From VXYL01 sp965243095 (GTDB lineage: Bacteria > Pseudomonadota > Gammaproteobacteria > Pseudomonadales > Azotimanducaceae), in contig OZ251530.1 of the NCBI GenBank assembly GCA_965243095.1, forward strand, positions 248,001 through 312,000: DNA of 64,000 bases, given 5' to 3'. A model generated the notes under the pieces. That model saw nothing but the letters and a program-made list of their open reading frames with translations. It made no database searches and had not been told where the DNA came from. Within the stretch, counting starts at the first letter, position 1; each line of letters begins with the position of its first letter. The position numbers were made by a program, and so were the translations under genes. Of this stretch, positions 52,781-62,045 are shown piece by piece.

Positions 52781-54547
52781 ATGATTCCCCAGTCGTTCAT
52801 CAACAACCTCGTTGAACGCGTCGACATCGCGGACGTGGTGGGCGGCCGTGTGCGCCTCAAGAAGGCGGGCGGCAACCAGATCGGGTTGTGTCCGTTCCAC
52901 GAGGAGAAAACGCCGTCGTTCCACGTCTATGCGGACGGCCACTACCACTGTTTCGGCTGCGGTGCGCACGGCACCACGCTGGGCTTTTTGATGGAGATGG
53001 ATGGCCTCACCTTTCCGGAGGCCGTGGAGTCCCTAGCGGCGTTCGCCGGCGTTGATGTGCCGCGCGAACAGAGCGCCCGGCGCGCGCCCAGCCGGGAAAA
53101 AACGGAACCCCTGTACGACGTGCTCTCCGCGGCCGACGAGAAGTTCCGCGGCTGGCTTCGCTACCACGCCGAAGGGCCGGAGGCCGCCGCGTATCTGAAA
53201 GACCGCGGCGTCAGCGGCGAGATCGTGCGGGAGTTCGGCATTGGCTTGGCGCCCTCCGGCTGGGAGGCGCTCAAGTCGGCGCTTGGCGAGTTCGGGCAGG
53301 AGAAACTGATCGCCGCCGGTCTTGCCACGAAGAACGAGCAAGGCCGGGTGTACGACCGCTTTCGCGCCCGCATCGTGTTTCCCATCCGCGACACCCGCGG
53401 CCGCGTGGTCGGCTTCGGCGGCAGGACGTATCCGGGCAGCGGCGCGAAGGGCGAAGGCCCGAGAGAGGGCGACGCGAAATACCTGAACTCGCCGGAGACG
53501 CCGGTGTTCCGCAAGGGCGAGGAGGTGTACGGCTTGTTCGAGGCGCGGCGGTCGCGGCACCGTATCGACCACTTGCTGGTGGTGGAGGGGTACATGGACG
53601 TCGTCGCCCTCGCCGGCCAAGGCATCGGCGAGGCGGTGGCGACGTTGGGCACCGCTGTTGGCGAGGCGCACTTCAAGCGGTTGTTTCGCGTTGTGGACCG
53701 CGTGATTTGCTGCTTCGATGGCGACGCGGCGGGGCGCGGCGCGGCGTGGAAGGCGGTGGACGCGGCGTTTCCAACGCTCAACGGCAAGCGGGAATTGCGC
53801 TTCGTGTTCCTGCCCGAAGGCGAAGACCCGGATTCTCTGGTGCGCAGCCGCGGCGCGGAGCACTTCCGCTCTTTGATCGAGGACGCCGTGCCGGTGGGCG
53901 AGTACTTCTGGGATCACGCCAAGGAAGGTCTCGACCTCAAGCAGGTCGACCACCGCGCGATTCTCTGCGAGACGGCGTTGCCACACATCGCGTTGCTGCC
54001 GAATGGCGCCTTGCGCGACCTGTTGCTGCGCGATTTGGCGGCGCTTGCCGATACCGAACCCGCCACCTTGGCGAGTCGGCTTTCGACGATGCCGCGCGAT
54101 TACCCCCAACCGGCCGGCGACGATGCGCCGCCAATGCCCGACACCGCGGCCACCCACGCCGAACCCAAAGCCCATGCGTTGTTGCACCGGCTGGTGCGGC
54201 AGCCGGCGTTGTTCGACAACCTTTCCACCGAGCAACGCGAACCACTGATCGCTGCGAACGGCTTGCTGGGCGAGGTGGCGCGATACGTCGCCGAACAGCC
54301 GGGCGCGGACACGGCGGTGTTGCTAGGCCACTTCTACGGCGACGAGCAGCTCACAGCCCTCGCCAGCCAACCCCTCACGCTCGAATCCCCAGACGCGATG
54401 GCAGCCGAGTTCCGCGATTGCCTCCGCCGCTATCTCGCCGCGCAACGCGGGCGAGAGCAACACGCGCTGGCGGCCGAAGCCCGGCGCAGCGGCTCCCTGG
54501 AAGATCTGCGGCGGCTGAGCGAGGCCAAAGCCACCGCCGCGCTTTGA
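52781..54547 (+). CDS. dnaG: DNA primase DnaG
   Basis: The 588-residue primase has the CHC2 zinc domain (GLCPFHEEKTPSFH, then YHCFGCGAHGTT), the TOPRIM core (LLVVEGYMDVVAL, CCFDGDAAGRGAAWKA) and a C-terminal DnaB-binding helical domain. It makes replication primers. In most bacteria rpoD follows; here a crotonase gene comes next. Confidence 0.97.
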   Translation: MIPQSFINNLVERVDIADVVGGRVRLKKAGGNQIGLCPFHEEKTPSFHVYADGHYHCFGCGAHGTTLGFLMEMDGLTFPEAVESLAAFAGVDVPREQSARRAPSREKTEPLYDVLSAADEKFRGWLRYHAEGPEAAAYLKDRGVSGEIVREFGIGLAPSGWEALKSALGEFGQEKLIAAGLATKNEQGRVYDRFRARIVFPIRDTRGRVVGFGGRTYPGSGAKGEGPREGDAKYLNSPETPVFRKGEEVYGLFEARRSRHRIDHLLVVEGYMDVVALAGQGIGEAVATLGTAVGEAHFKRLFRVVDRVICCFDGDAAGRGAAWKAVDAAFPTLNGKRELRFVFLPEGEDPDSLVRSRGAEHFRSLIEDAVPVGEYFWDHAKEGLDLKQVDHRAILCETALPHIALLPNGALRDLLLRDLAALADTEPATLASRLSTMPRDYPQPAGDDAPPMPDTAATHAEPKAHALLHRLVRQPALFDNLSTEQREPLIAANGLLGEVARYVAEQPGADTAVLLGHFYGDEQLTALASQPLTLESPDAMAAEFRDCLRRYLAAQRGREQHALAAEARRSGSLEDLRRLSEAKATAAL

Positions 54548-54582
54548 TACGCTCGCACCTCCCACTACGAAAGGAGCGAGCC

Positions 54583-55371
54583 ATGCCCCACGCGCATCCC
54601 GATTACCAAACCATCCTGTACGAGCAGGACGAAAGCCTCGCCGTCGTCACCCTCAACCGCCCGGACAGTCTCAACGGCATCACCGGCACGTTGATGCGCG
54701 AGCTGTACGAGTGCCTCGGCGCGGTCGCCTACGACGCCAGCGTACGGGTGGTGCTGTTCACCGGCGCCGGGCGCGCCTTCTGCCCGGGCGTGGATCTCAA
54801 GGCGTCCACCAGCGGCGAGCCGCAAGAGCCGAACCGCAAGGAGTACTTCCACATCACCAGCCTGCTGCACGAGATGCCGAAAGTCACCATCGCGGCGGTG
54901 AACGGCGCCTGCGCCGGCGCCGGCTTCGGCTGGGCCTGCGCCTGCGACTTGCGCTACGCCAGCGAGCAGGCGAAGTTCAACTCCGCGTTCCTCGGCGTCG
55001 CCATCTCCGGCGACATGGCCGGCCCGTGGCTGCTGCCGCGCATCGTCGGCGCCACCAAGGCGCGCGAGCTGTTCTTCTCCTCGCAGAAATTCCCGGCGGA
55101 AGAAGCCCAGCGCATCGGCTTGGTGCTGGACACCTTCCCGGACGAGAGCTTCCGCGACGAGGTGTACGCCATCGCCAAACGGCTCTCCAAGTCCGCGCCG
55201 CTTGCCATCGGGGAAATGAAGAAGAACTTCGTGGCCGCCGAGAGCATGCCGCTGCGCGACTACATCGAGCTGGAAACCGAGCGCCACTCGCGCACCGGCG
55301 CCAGCAACGATTCCCGCGAAGCCTTCCGCGCCTTCGTGGAGAAACGCGAACCGCGCTTCGAGGGGCGCTGA
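54583..55371 (+). CDS. Crotonase-fold protein lacking both catalytic glutamates
   Basis: The 262-residue protein has the oxyanion segments AFCPGVDLKAST and NGACAGAGFGWACACD. At the rat E144/E164 positions it has G116 and F136 (CAGAGFG and FNSAFLGV), so it is not a standard hydratase; isomerase, dehalogenase or other CoA chemistry is possible. AAAGGAG precedes ATG 54583. Confidence 0.85.
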   Translation: MPHAHPDYQTILYEQDESLAVVTLNRPDSLNGITGTLMRELYECLGAVAYDASVRVVLFTGAGRAFCPGVDLKASTSGEPQEPNRKEYFHITSLLHEMPKVTIAAVNGACAGAGFGWACACDLRYASEQAKFNSAFLGVAISGDMAGPWLLPRIVGATKARELFFSSQKFPAEEAQRIGLVLDTFPDESFRDEVYAIAKRLSKSAPLAIGEMKKNFVAAESMPLRDYIELETERHSRTGASNDSREAFRAFVEKREPRFEGR

Positions 55372-55403
55372 CCGCGGCGCAAACCACAACCGCCGGCGCG
55401 GCC

Positions 55404-57254
55404 ATGATCGACTCCGGCCCGGAAGAGACCAACACTTTCACGGCGTTGCGCAGCATCGCGCTGGTGGTGCCGCGCATCTTCCGCTACCTGTGGCGGGCCG
55501 ACCGCGTGCTGCTCGTCGTGCAGTGTGCGTTGATGCTGGTAACCGCCGTCGTTCCGGCGGCCATCGTGTACATGACCAAGGTGATCATCGACACGGTGCT
55601 GGCCGCCGCCGGGCAGGAGACGGACTGGATGGCGGTGTTTCAACCGGTGGCGGTGATCTTCGCGCTGTGGATTGGCCAGGCGCTGATCGACGCGGTGAGC
55701 AACTACGCGCAGTCTCTTTTCAGCGAGCGCATCTGGTACACCGGCTACCAAGGCGTGATCGACAAGGCGGGCGCGCTGGACGTGGCGTTCTTCGAGACGC
55801 CCCGATTCTACGACCAGATGCACCACGCCAATACGCAGATTTACCGCCTCACCAACATCTGCCACTCCACGATGTCGCTCGTCTCGCAGCTGTTCTCGGT
55901 GGCGGCGATGATGGCGCTGCTCTCCATCCTGCATCCGCTGGCCATCGTGGTGCTGCTGGCCACGGCGCTGCCCCGCGTCTTCATGGAAGGCCGCATGGCG
56001 CGCCGCCGCTTCGAGCTCAACGCCGAGCTGATCCGCAACGATCGGCTCATCGACTACATGAAGCGGCTGCTCACGGCCCGCGACAGCGCCAAGGAGGTGC
56101 GCACGTTCCGGCTGCGGGATCTGTTCGTGGCGCGGTTCCAGAACTTCCGCGACATCTACTTGACGAAGCTGCAGCGGCTGATGCTGCACTTCCTGCGCGT
56201 GAACATGGGCCTCAACGTGCTGTCCCTGGGCGGCGTGGGCGCCATCTGGGGCTACGCGGTGTTCCAGGCGGCCTTGGCGCGCATCACCATCGGCGACCTG
56301 GCGCTGGTGTTCCAAGCCGCGCAAAACGTGCGCAACGGCCTCGGCGGGATCATCGGCGCCGGCGGCCAAGTGTACGAGAACGCGCTCTTCGCCACGCGCT
56401 TCTTCGACCTCATGGATCTGGATCCCCAATCCGTGCAGGGAGCCCTGCGTCCGCCCCGCACGGTTCCCGCGCCGAAGCTGCCGCGCCCTATCCGCGCCGG
56501 CATCGAGTTCGAGAACGTGTGGTTCCGCTATCCGGCGTCGGGGGAGGACGCCGCGTGGATCCTCAAGGATGTTTCCTTCCACGTTCCGGCCGGCGCGAAG
56601 ATGGCGCTGGTTGGCCAGAACGGCGCCGGCAAAACCACCATCGTGAAGTTGCTGGCTAGGCTCTACGACCCCACGAAAGGCCGTGTGCTGCTGGACGGCA
56701 AGGACCTGCGCGACTACGACTTGCCGGATTTCCGCTCCAGCGTGAGCGTGGTGTTCCAAGACTTCTACCGCTACGACATCTCCGCCGCGGACAACGTGGG
56801 CCTGGGCCGCGTGGAAGCCATCGGCGAACGCCCGCTGGTGGAGGCGGCCGCCCAACAAGCCGGCGCGGACGACATCATCGCCGGCCTGCCAAAGGGCTAC
56901 GAGACGATCCTCGGCAAGACCTTCGACGAAGGCGTGGACCTCTCCGGCGGCGAGTGGCAACACCTCGCCATCGCCCGCGCCTTCATGAGCGACGCGCAGT
57001 TGCTCATCCTGGACGAACCCACCGCCGCCGTGGACGCCCTGCGCGAAAACCGCCTGTACCAGCAGCTGGAGGACGTCGCCAAGAGCAAGACCGTGGTGTT
57101 CATCTCCCACCGCTTCTCCACCGTGCGCATGGCCGACACCATCGTGGTGGTGGACAACGGCCGCTGCATCGAACGCGGCAGCCACGAGGAGCTAATGGCG
57201 CAAAAGGGCAAGTACGCCACGATGTTCTCCACCCAAGCCGCCCGCTACCGGTAG
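55404..57254 (+). CDS. ABC exporter, fused permease-ATPase
   Basis: The 616-residue half-transporter has a six-TM domain (residues 30-320) then an ATPase: Walker A GQNGAGKTTIVKLL, signature DLSGGEWQHLAIARA, Walker B LLILDEPTAAVD, H-loop FISHRFS. It exports lipids, peptides or drugs as a dimer. It starts 32 nt after the crotonase stop. Confidence 0.92.
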   Translation: MIDSGPEETNTFTALRSIALVVPRIFRYLWRADRVLLVVQCALMLVTAVVPAAIVYMTKVIIDTVLAAAGQETDWMAVFQPVAVIFALWIGQALIDAVSNYAQSLFSERIWYTGYQGVIDKAGALDVAFFETPRFYDQMHHANTQIYRLTNICHSTMSLVSQLFSVAAMMALLSILHPLAIVVLLATALPRVFMEGRMARRRFELNAELIRNDRLIDYMKRLLTARDSAKEVRTFRLRDLFVARFQNFRDIYLTKLQRLMLHFLRVNMGLNVLSLGGVGAIWGYAVFQAALARITIGDLALVFQAAQNVRNGLGGIIGAGGQVYENALFATRFFDLMDLDPQSVQGALRPPRTVPAPKLPRPIRAGIEFENVWFRYPASGEDAAWILKDVSFHVPAGAKMALVGQNGAGKTTIVKLLARLYDPTKGRVLLDGKDLRDYDLPDFRSSVSVVFQDFYRYDISAADNVGLGRVEAIGERPLVEAAAQQAGADDIIAGLPKGYETILGKTFDEGVDLSGGEWQHLAIARAFMSDAQLLILDEPTAAVDALRENRLYQQLEDVAKSKTVVFISHRFSTVRMADTIVVVDNGRCIERGSHEELMAQKGKYATMFSTQAARYR

Positions 57255-57265
57255 GTGGGGTTGCA

Positions 57266-58174
57266 ATGCGCTGTTTGCCCGAAACCGAAGAAGCCGTGCA
57301 GCTTGCTCTGGACATGCCGCAGTGCGAAGGGCGAATCCTCTCCGGAGACTGTTTGGATGTTCTGGCCCGGATGCCCAGCGACAGCGTGGATCTCATCATC
57401 ACGTCGCCCCCCTACGCCGATGCCAGACGACGCACCTACGGCGGTGTCAAACCCGACGACTATGTGGACTGGTTCGCGCCTCGCGCCGAGCAGATGCTGC
57501 GTGTGCTGAAACCCACCGGTTCGCTGGTGCTCAACATCAAGGAAAAGGCGTTCGATGGCGAGCGCCACACCTATGTGCTTGATTTGATACTGCATCTCAA
57601 GCGAGAGACCGGCTTTCGCTGGGTGGAGGAGTACATCTGGCACAAGACCACCGCCGCCCCGGGCAAGTGGAAGTACCGCTTCCGCGACGCGTGGGAGCGC
57701 ATGCTGCACTTCGCCAAAACCCGCGATGTGAAAATGAACCAAGAAGCGGTGATGGTGCCGACCGGGGATTGGACCAAGGCGCGCTTGAAGAACATGAGCG
57801 CCAACGACATCTCACGGCAGGAGTCCGCCACGCGCTCCGGCGTCGGGCGGCGCATCAGCGCGTGGCAGGGACGCCCGATGGCCTACCCGAGTAACGTCCT
57901 CCACGCCTCGCCCGTGGCGCACAACACCGGCCACAGCGCACCGTTCCCAGAGTGGCTGCCGGAGTTCTTCATCAAGCTGTTTACGGACTCGGGCGACCTC
58001 GTGGTTGATCCGTTTTCCGGCAGCGGCACCACCGCCAAGGTGGCGACGCAGCTTGGCCGGCGCGCGATCGGCATTGAGATACTGGCGGAGGACTACCCTT
58101 GTGCGGCGCAGGATGTTTCCGAACAAGCGACCCAACGCGTTCCGCAGACCGGCTCGCTGCCACCTCGCCTTTGA
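57266..58174 (+). CDS. Orphan N4-cytosine-type DNA methyltransferase
   Basis: The 302-residue enzyme is beta class: catalytic motif IITSPPYADARR (TSPPY, as in m4C enzymes) first, the SAM motif VVDPFSGSGTTAKVA near the C-terminus. No restriction partner is beside it, so it may be regulatory or anti-restriction. ATG 57266, 11 nt after the ABC gene. Confidence 0.9.
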   Translation: MRCLPETEEAVQLALDMPQCEGRILSGDCLDVLARMPSDSVDLIITSPPYADARRRTYGGVKPDDYVDWFAPRAEQMLRVLKPTGSLVLNIKEKAFDGERHTYVLDLILHLKRETGFRWVEEYIWHKTTAAPGKWKYRFRDAWERMLHFAKTRDVKMNQEAVMVPTGDWTKARLKNMSANDISRQESATRSGVGRRISAWQGRPMAYPSNVLHASPVAHNTGHSAPFPEWLPEFFIKLFTDSGDLVVDPFSGSGTTAKVATQLGRRAIGIEILAEDYPCAAQDVSEQATQRVPQTGSLPPRL

Positions 58175-58213
58175 GCGGCTGACGCAAACCCCGAACCGCT
58201 GTTGTTGAGCCAC

Positions 58214-61200
58214 ATGCAAGGAGCCGTGCGGACCATCTATCAAGCTGATTTGCGAGAAATTCGCAGGTCGGCTTGGGCGTGGGTGTTTACGCCGGTGCCG
58301 ATCCTCGTCGCTGGGGCGGTGTTCGCGCATTACGCGGGCCTCCATGCGGTCATGTCTTCGCTATCCGCACTGGCGGGTGGCTTCGGGCCGAAGTATCTGC
58401 TGCCGGAGATCGCCCCGCCCGTGCTTTGGCTGTGCCTCGTGGCGGTGGTGTTCGCCGCGGTGGAGGTTCGCAAGCGTGACGCGGCCGCCGCTGCTCAGGA
58501 TGCCAAACCGCTCTCGAACGTCGCGCTGCTTGCGGCGCGGGTAGCGGCCTTGGCCACGGCGGCTTGGCTGCCGTTGTTGGTCGCGGGGGTGGTGGCTTGG
58601 CTGCTGGGGCCCATTGGCGGTGCCTTTGACTGGTGGGCCGGGGATGCCTTGGCAACTTGGTCGTTGGCGGGGTTCGTCTTTCTGGACGCGCCGACGGTGT
58701 TGGTCTTGTGGAGTTCCGTCACCGTGCTGTTGGCGACCTTGTTGCGCCGGCCGTGGGTCGCCGCCGCGGTAGGGTTGGGGTTGCTTGGGCTGTTGACTTG
58801 GGGTTTCTCGCGCTTGCCGGCGTATCTGTGGCCGGCGCTGTCGCCTTTGTCCAGCTACGGCGCTTCCGTTTCCGACATTGCGCCGCACCTCGTCGATCTC
58901 GGCGTTTTGGCGCAGCGCGGCGCGTTGTGGTGTTTGGCCGCGGCATGCGTCGCCTTCGCGGCGGCGCATCATCCGCGGGAAGACCGGAAGCGGCCGCCAC
59001 TGCGGTTCGCCGGCGGCGCGTTCTTCGTGGTCGGCGCGGCGATTCTCGGCGCGTTGACGGTGGGTGCCGCCGCAGGTCTCTCGCAGCGGAGCGACTGGTT
59101 GGCGGCGCACCGAGCGGCCGCGGCGCAATCGGCGCTGCCGGATGTGGAGCATGTGAGCGGAACGGTTGCCATCGATCCGCGCGGAGCCACGCCGCTGGCG
59201 CTGGACATCGCGCTGCGACTGCGTGCGCCGGCCGAGCGATCCTTGGAGCAGCTGGTCTTCAGCTTCAACCCGGGCTTCGCGGTGTCGCAGTTGCGCGTCG
59301 ACGACCAGCCGGCGCAGTTTGCGCATGAGCAGGGTTTGCTGACGGTGAAGCTGGCCGAGCCGCTAGCGCCGGGCGGCACCGTAACTTTGGCGCTCTCCGC
59401 ACACGGCGTTCTCGATGCGGACTTCGCCTATCTCGACAGCGCGGTGGATTGGCGGCAGCGCGCCGCGGGCAACGGCCTGCGCCTGCTCGGCACCGAGGCT
59501 GCCATTTTCGCACGCGATTATGTGGCGCTGACGCCGGCGGTGCATTGGCTGCCTACCGCCGGCGCGAGCGTGGGCGCAACGCCAAGCGAGGCGCGGTCGG
59601 CCGATTACTTCACGGTGGCGTTGGAAGTCCACGCTCCCGCCGGATGGTTGGTGGCCGGGCCCGGGCGTCGGCGCGGCGAGGACGCGGTGTTCGCGTTCCG
59701 GCCGCAAGCGCCGGTGCCGGCCGTCGCCTTGTTCGCGGCGCGGTTCGAGCGTCGAGCGATGGAAGTCGGCGGCGTTGCGCTGGAGTTGTTGCTGAACCCG
59801 AAGCACACCCGCAACCTCGACTACTTCGCCAGGGCCGCGGCCAGTCTCAAGCAAAGTCTCGCAGGCACGTTCGCGCAGGGTCAGGCGCTGGGGCTGCCCT
59901 TTCCCTACGATGGCTTCACGTTGGTCGAGGTGCCGAGCCGCCTGCGCGGCTACGGCGGCGGTTGGCGCATGGACACCGCTCTGGCGCAGCCGGGCATCCT
60001 CGCCCTCAAGGAACAGAGCTTTCCCACCGCCCACTTTCGCCCGTTTCCGCAACGGGATCGCAGCGACCCGGCGGTGGCGCGCTTCCAGCAGATCATGCTG
60101 TTCTTCCAAAACGACCGCAGCGGCGGCAATTCGCATCGAGCCCTCGCCCGGAATCTATTGTTGTTCCAGACCAGCGCCGAGGCCGGCCCGGACGCGGGGC
60201 CTCAGCACTTCGTGTGCCAAGAACTGCTCACCAGACTCCTGGTCGGCCCTGTGCTCTTTTCCCCGGCGTTCTCCGCACGTTTCTTTGACGTCGAACGGGG
60301 TTTCGGAAGCGGTTTGATCGAGACGGTTCGCGGCTTCTTGGGATACCCTCCGGCGAGGGGCATCTTTCGGCTCGGCTTTCCCGCCACGGATGCCGAAGTG
60401 TGGGAACTGGCATCCTCGTCCTCCCTTGTGGAAGCGAGCGGCGACCCACACCCGGCAGCGCTGGACGCTTTCCTGTTGCGTGGCGGCGCGGTGGCGCACA
60501 CCGTCCTCGACGGGCTCGGAGCGTCGCAAGCCGCCGCCGCGCTGGCGCGGCTACGCGCGGACTTCCAAGGCCGGCGCTTCACGGCGGAAGACTTTGCCGC
60601 CGCCCTCGGCGACGAAGCGGCCGATCTCCTTGGCGATTGGCTGCGCGACGCCACTCTGCCCGGGTTCTTGGTTTCCTCGGCCCGCGTTCGGCGGCTTGCG
60701 GACGACGAACAGGGACAGCCCCGCTACGAATCCCGTGTGCATGTGTACAACGACGAGAACGCGCCCGGTCTAGTGCGCCTCGCCGCCACCGAGCACGGGC
60801 TCTGGGGCGGTCTGCGCAGCGATCCGGTTCGCGTGGGCGCGAAATCCTCGGTGGAAATCGGCTGGATCACCCCGGCAAAACTCGATCAGCTCTGGCTGCT
60901 GCCCTATCTCTCGTTGAACCGTGCGCCACTGCGGCTTGCGTTCGCGCCGAACGCCATCGGTTCGGACGCGGCGTTGAACGGCAGCATCGTCAGCGCTTGG
61001 CGCCCGCCGGCAACGCAAGGCATCGTCGTTGACGACTTGGACGCCGGCTTCCGCGTGGAAACCGGCGACAACGGCAACAAGGTGGAATCCCCCGACGATC
61101 CGCCGCCTTCCCAGCGCCGGCGGTACGGGTTTGGCGCCGCCGATGACGTGTGCCGGCGACAGGAGGTTTCCTCGGCTTGGGGCAAGTATTGGCGCACCAT

Positions 61201-61570
61201 CGTTCGCTGTCCGCCGGGCGACGGCGAACGCCGGCTGGTCTTCACGGCCGAGTTGCCCCACGCGGGCCGCTGGCAACTGGCGCTGCACAACCCGGATCGC
61301 ATCGTGCCGGAGTTGGGCGAACACACCGGCTTCGTCGGGGGCACGGGCGCCTATTTCCTGTTCGGCGAGCTGGGCGCCTACGACATTCGCCTGCACGCGG
61401 ATGGCGAGACAGCGGCGTTGGAGTTCGACGGTGCCACCGCGGCAACGGGCTGGCGTAGCTTGGGAGAGTTCGATCTACCGGCGGGAACCGTCCACGTCTC
61501 GATGTCCAACCAAACCGACGGCGAAACCGTGGTGGCGGACGCCATCCGCTGGATTCACGCGGATGCTTAA
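58214..61570 (+). CDS. ABC-2-like membrane protein fused to degenerate M1-peptidase and golvesin-like domains
   Basis: About 1,118 residues. Six to eight TM helices at about 20-300; a region (330-680) like the M1-associated domain (FTLVEVPSRLRGYGGGWRMD, LALKEQSFPTA); QHFVCQELLTRLLVGP occurs where active M1 enzymes have HExxH, so zinc histidines are lost. The C-terminal 130 residues resemble golvesin/xanthan-lyase beta domains (GIVVDDLDAGF, WRSLGEFDLPAGTVHVSMS). ATG 58214 follows the methyltransferase gene by 39 bp. No cognate ATPase nearby. Confidence 0.75.
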   Translation: MQGAVRTIYQADLREIRRSAWAWVFTPVPILVAGAVFAHYAGLHAVMSSLSALAGGFGPKYLLPEIAPPVLWLCLVAVVFAAVEVRKRDAAAAAQDAKPLSNVALLAARVAALATAAWLPLLVAGVVAWLLGPIGGAFDWWAGDALATWSLAGFVFLDAPTVLVLWSSVTVLLATLLRRPWVAAAVGLGLLGLLTWGFSRLPAYLWPALSPLSSYGASVSDIAPHLVDLGVLAQRGALWCLAAACVAFAAAHHPREDRKRPPLRFAGGAFFVVGAAILGALTVGAAAGLSQRSDWLAAHRAAAAQSALPDVEHVSGTVAIDPRGATPLALDIALRLRAPAERSLEQLVFSFNPGFAVSQLRVDDQPAQFAHEQGLLTVKLAEPLAPGGTVTLALSAHGVLDADFAYLDSAVDWRQRAAGNGLRLLGTEAAIFARDYVALTPAVHWLPTAGASVGATPSEARSADYFTVALEVHAPAGWLVAGPGRRRGEDAVFAFRPQAPVPAVALFAARFERRAMEVGGVALELLLNPKHTRNLDYFARAAASLKQSLAGTFAQGQALGLPFPYDGFTLVEVPSRLRGYGGGWRMDTALAQPGILALKEQSFPTAHFRPFPQRDRSDPAVARFQQIMLFFQNDRSGGNSHRALARNLLLFQTSAEAGPDAGPQHFVCQELLTRLLVGPVLFSPAFSARFFDVERGFGSGLIETVRGFLGYPPARGIFRLGFPATDAEVWELASSSSLVEASGDPHPAALDAFLLRGGAVAHTVLDGLGASQAAAALARLRADFQGRRFTAEDFAAALGDEAADLLGDWLRDATLPGFLVSSARVRRLADDEQGQPRYESRVHVYNDENAPGLVRLAATEHGLWGGLRSDPVRVGAKSSVEIGWITPAKLDQLWLLPYLSLNRAPLRLAFAPNAIGSDAALNGSIVSAWRPPATQGIVVDDLDAGFRVETGDNGNKVESPDDPPPSQRRRYGFGAADDVCRRQEVSSAWGKYWRTIVRCPPGDGERRLVFTAELPHAGRWQLALHNPDRIVPELGEHTGFVGGTGAYFLFGELGAYDIRLHADGETAALEFDGATAATGWRSLGEFDLPAGTVHVSMSNQTDGETVVADAIRWIHADA

Positions 61571-61589
61571 TCGATTCCGGTGCTCCACC

Positions 61590-61680
61590 CGGTGTGGTTT
61601 GGTGAAGCGTTCATCAACGCGTGAATGGTTATTTCTTGCCCGCACAGCGCCGCAGTCACATGCGTGTCTAGAACGACCGT
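61590..61680 (-). pseudogene. Possible VapC-type toxin stub
   Basis: Minus-strand reading TVVLDTHVTAALC matches the start of PIN toxins (LLDTHV) but lacks a start codon (TAG directly precedes) and the rest of the domain. It may be the remains of a toxin after the gene at 61681-61878. Confidence 0.35.
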
Positions 61681-61878
61681 CTACGAGGCCTCGAGTGATT
61701 GGACCGTTGCCCCACGCAGTTCGTCGAACGGTGCCTCAAGTAGCCCACCTCTGAACCGATTGGCGATGCGTGTGCCGAGCCGCTCGGGAGGCGACTCTCT
61801 CGCGTCCGGGTTGGTCAGCTCGGTCGCATCGGCTTCGACCTCCTTCGCCAAGCCGACGATCTTGAAGGACGGGATCAT
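61681..61878 (-). CDS. Small hypothetical protein, possible former antitoxin
   Basis: ATG 61878 gives 65 residues (MIPSFKIVGLAKEVEADATE, …PPERLGTRIANRFRGGLLEA) with no known family. Its position just before the PIN-like stub suggests an antitoxin. Real gene status uncertain. Confidence 0.4.
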   Translation of the reverse strand: MIPSFKIVGLAKEVEADATELTNPDARESPPERLGTRIANRFRGGLLEAPFDELRGATVQSLEAS

Positions 61879-62045
61879 GGGCAGATTGTGCCACAGCGCT
61901 ACTAATGGGATGGGTCGTGCTTCCGTGCGTTCGCACATAAGCGCACGTCGGGCGAATTTCTTACAAAAAATCGGGCTGATTTCCTACATGCGGACGCGAA
62001 AACGTACTCTACCGTTGGGGGTAACTGAACTACCTCGGTACTCCC

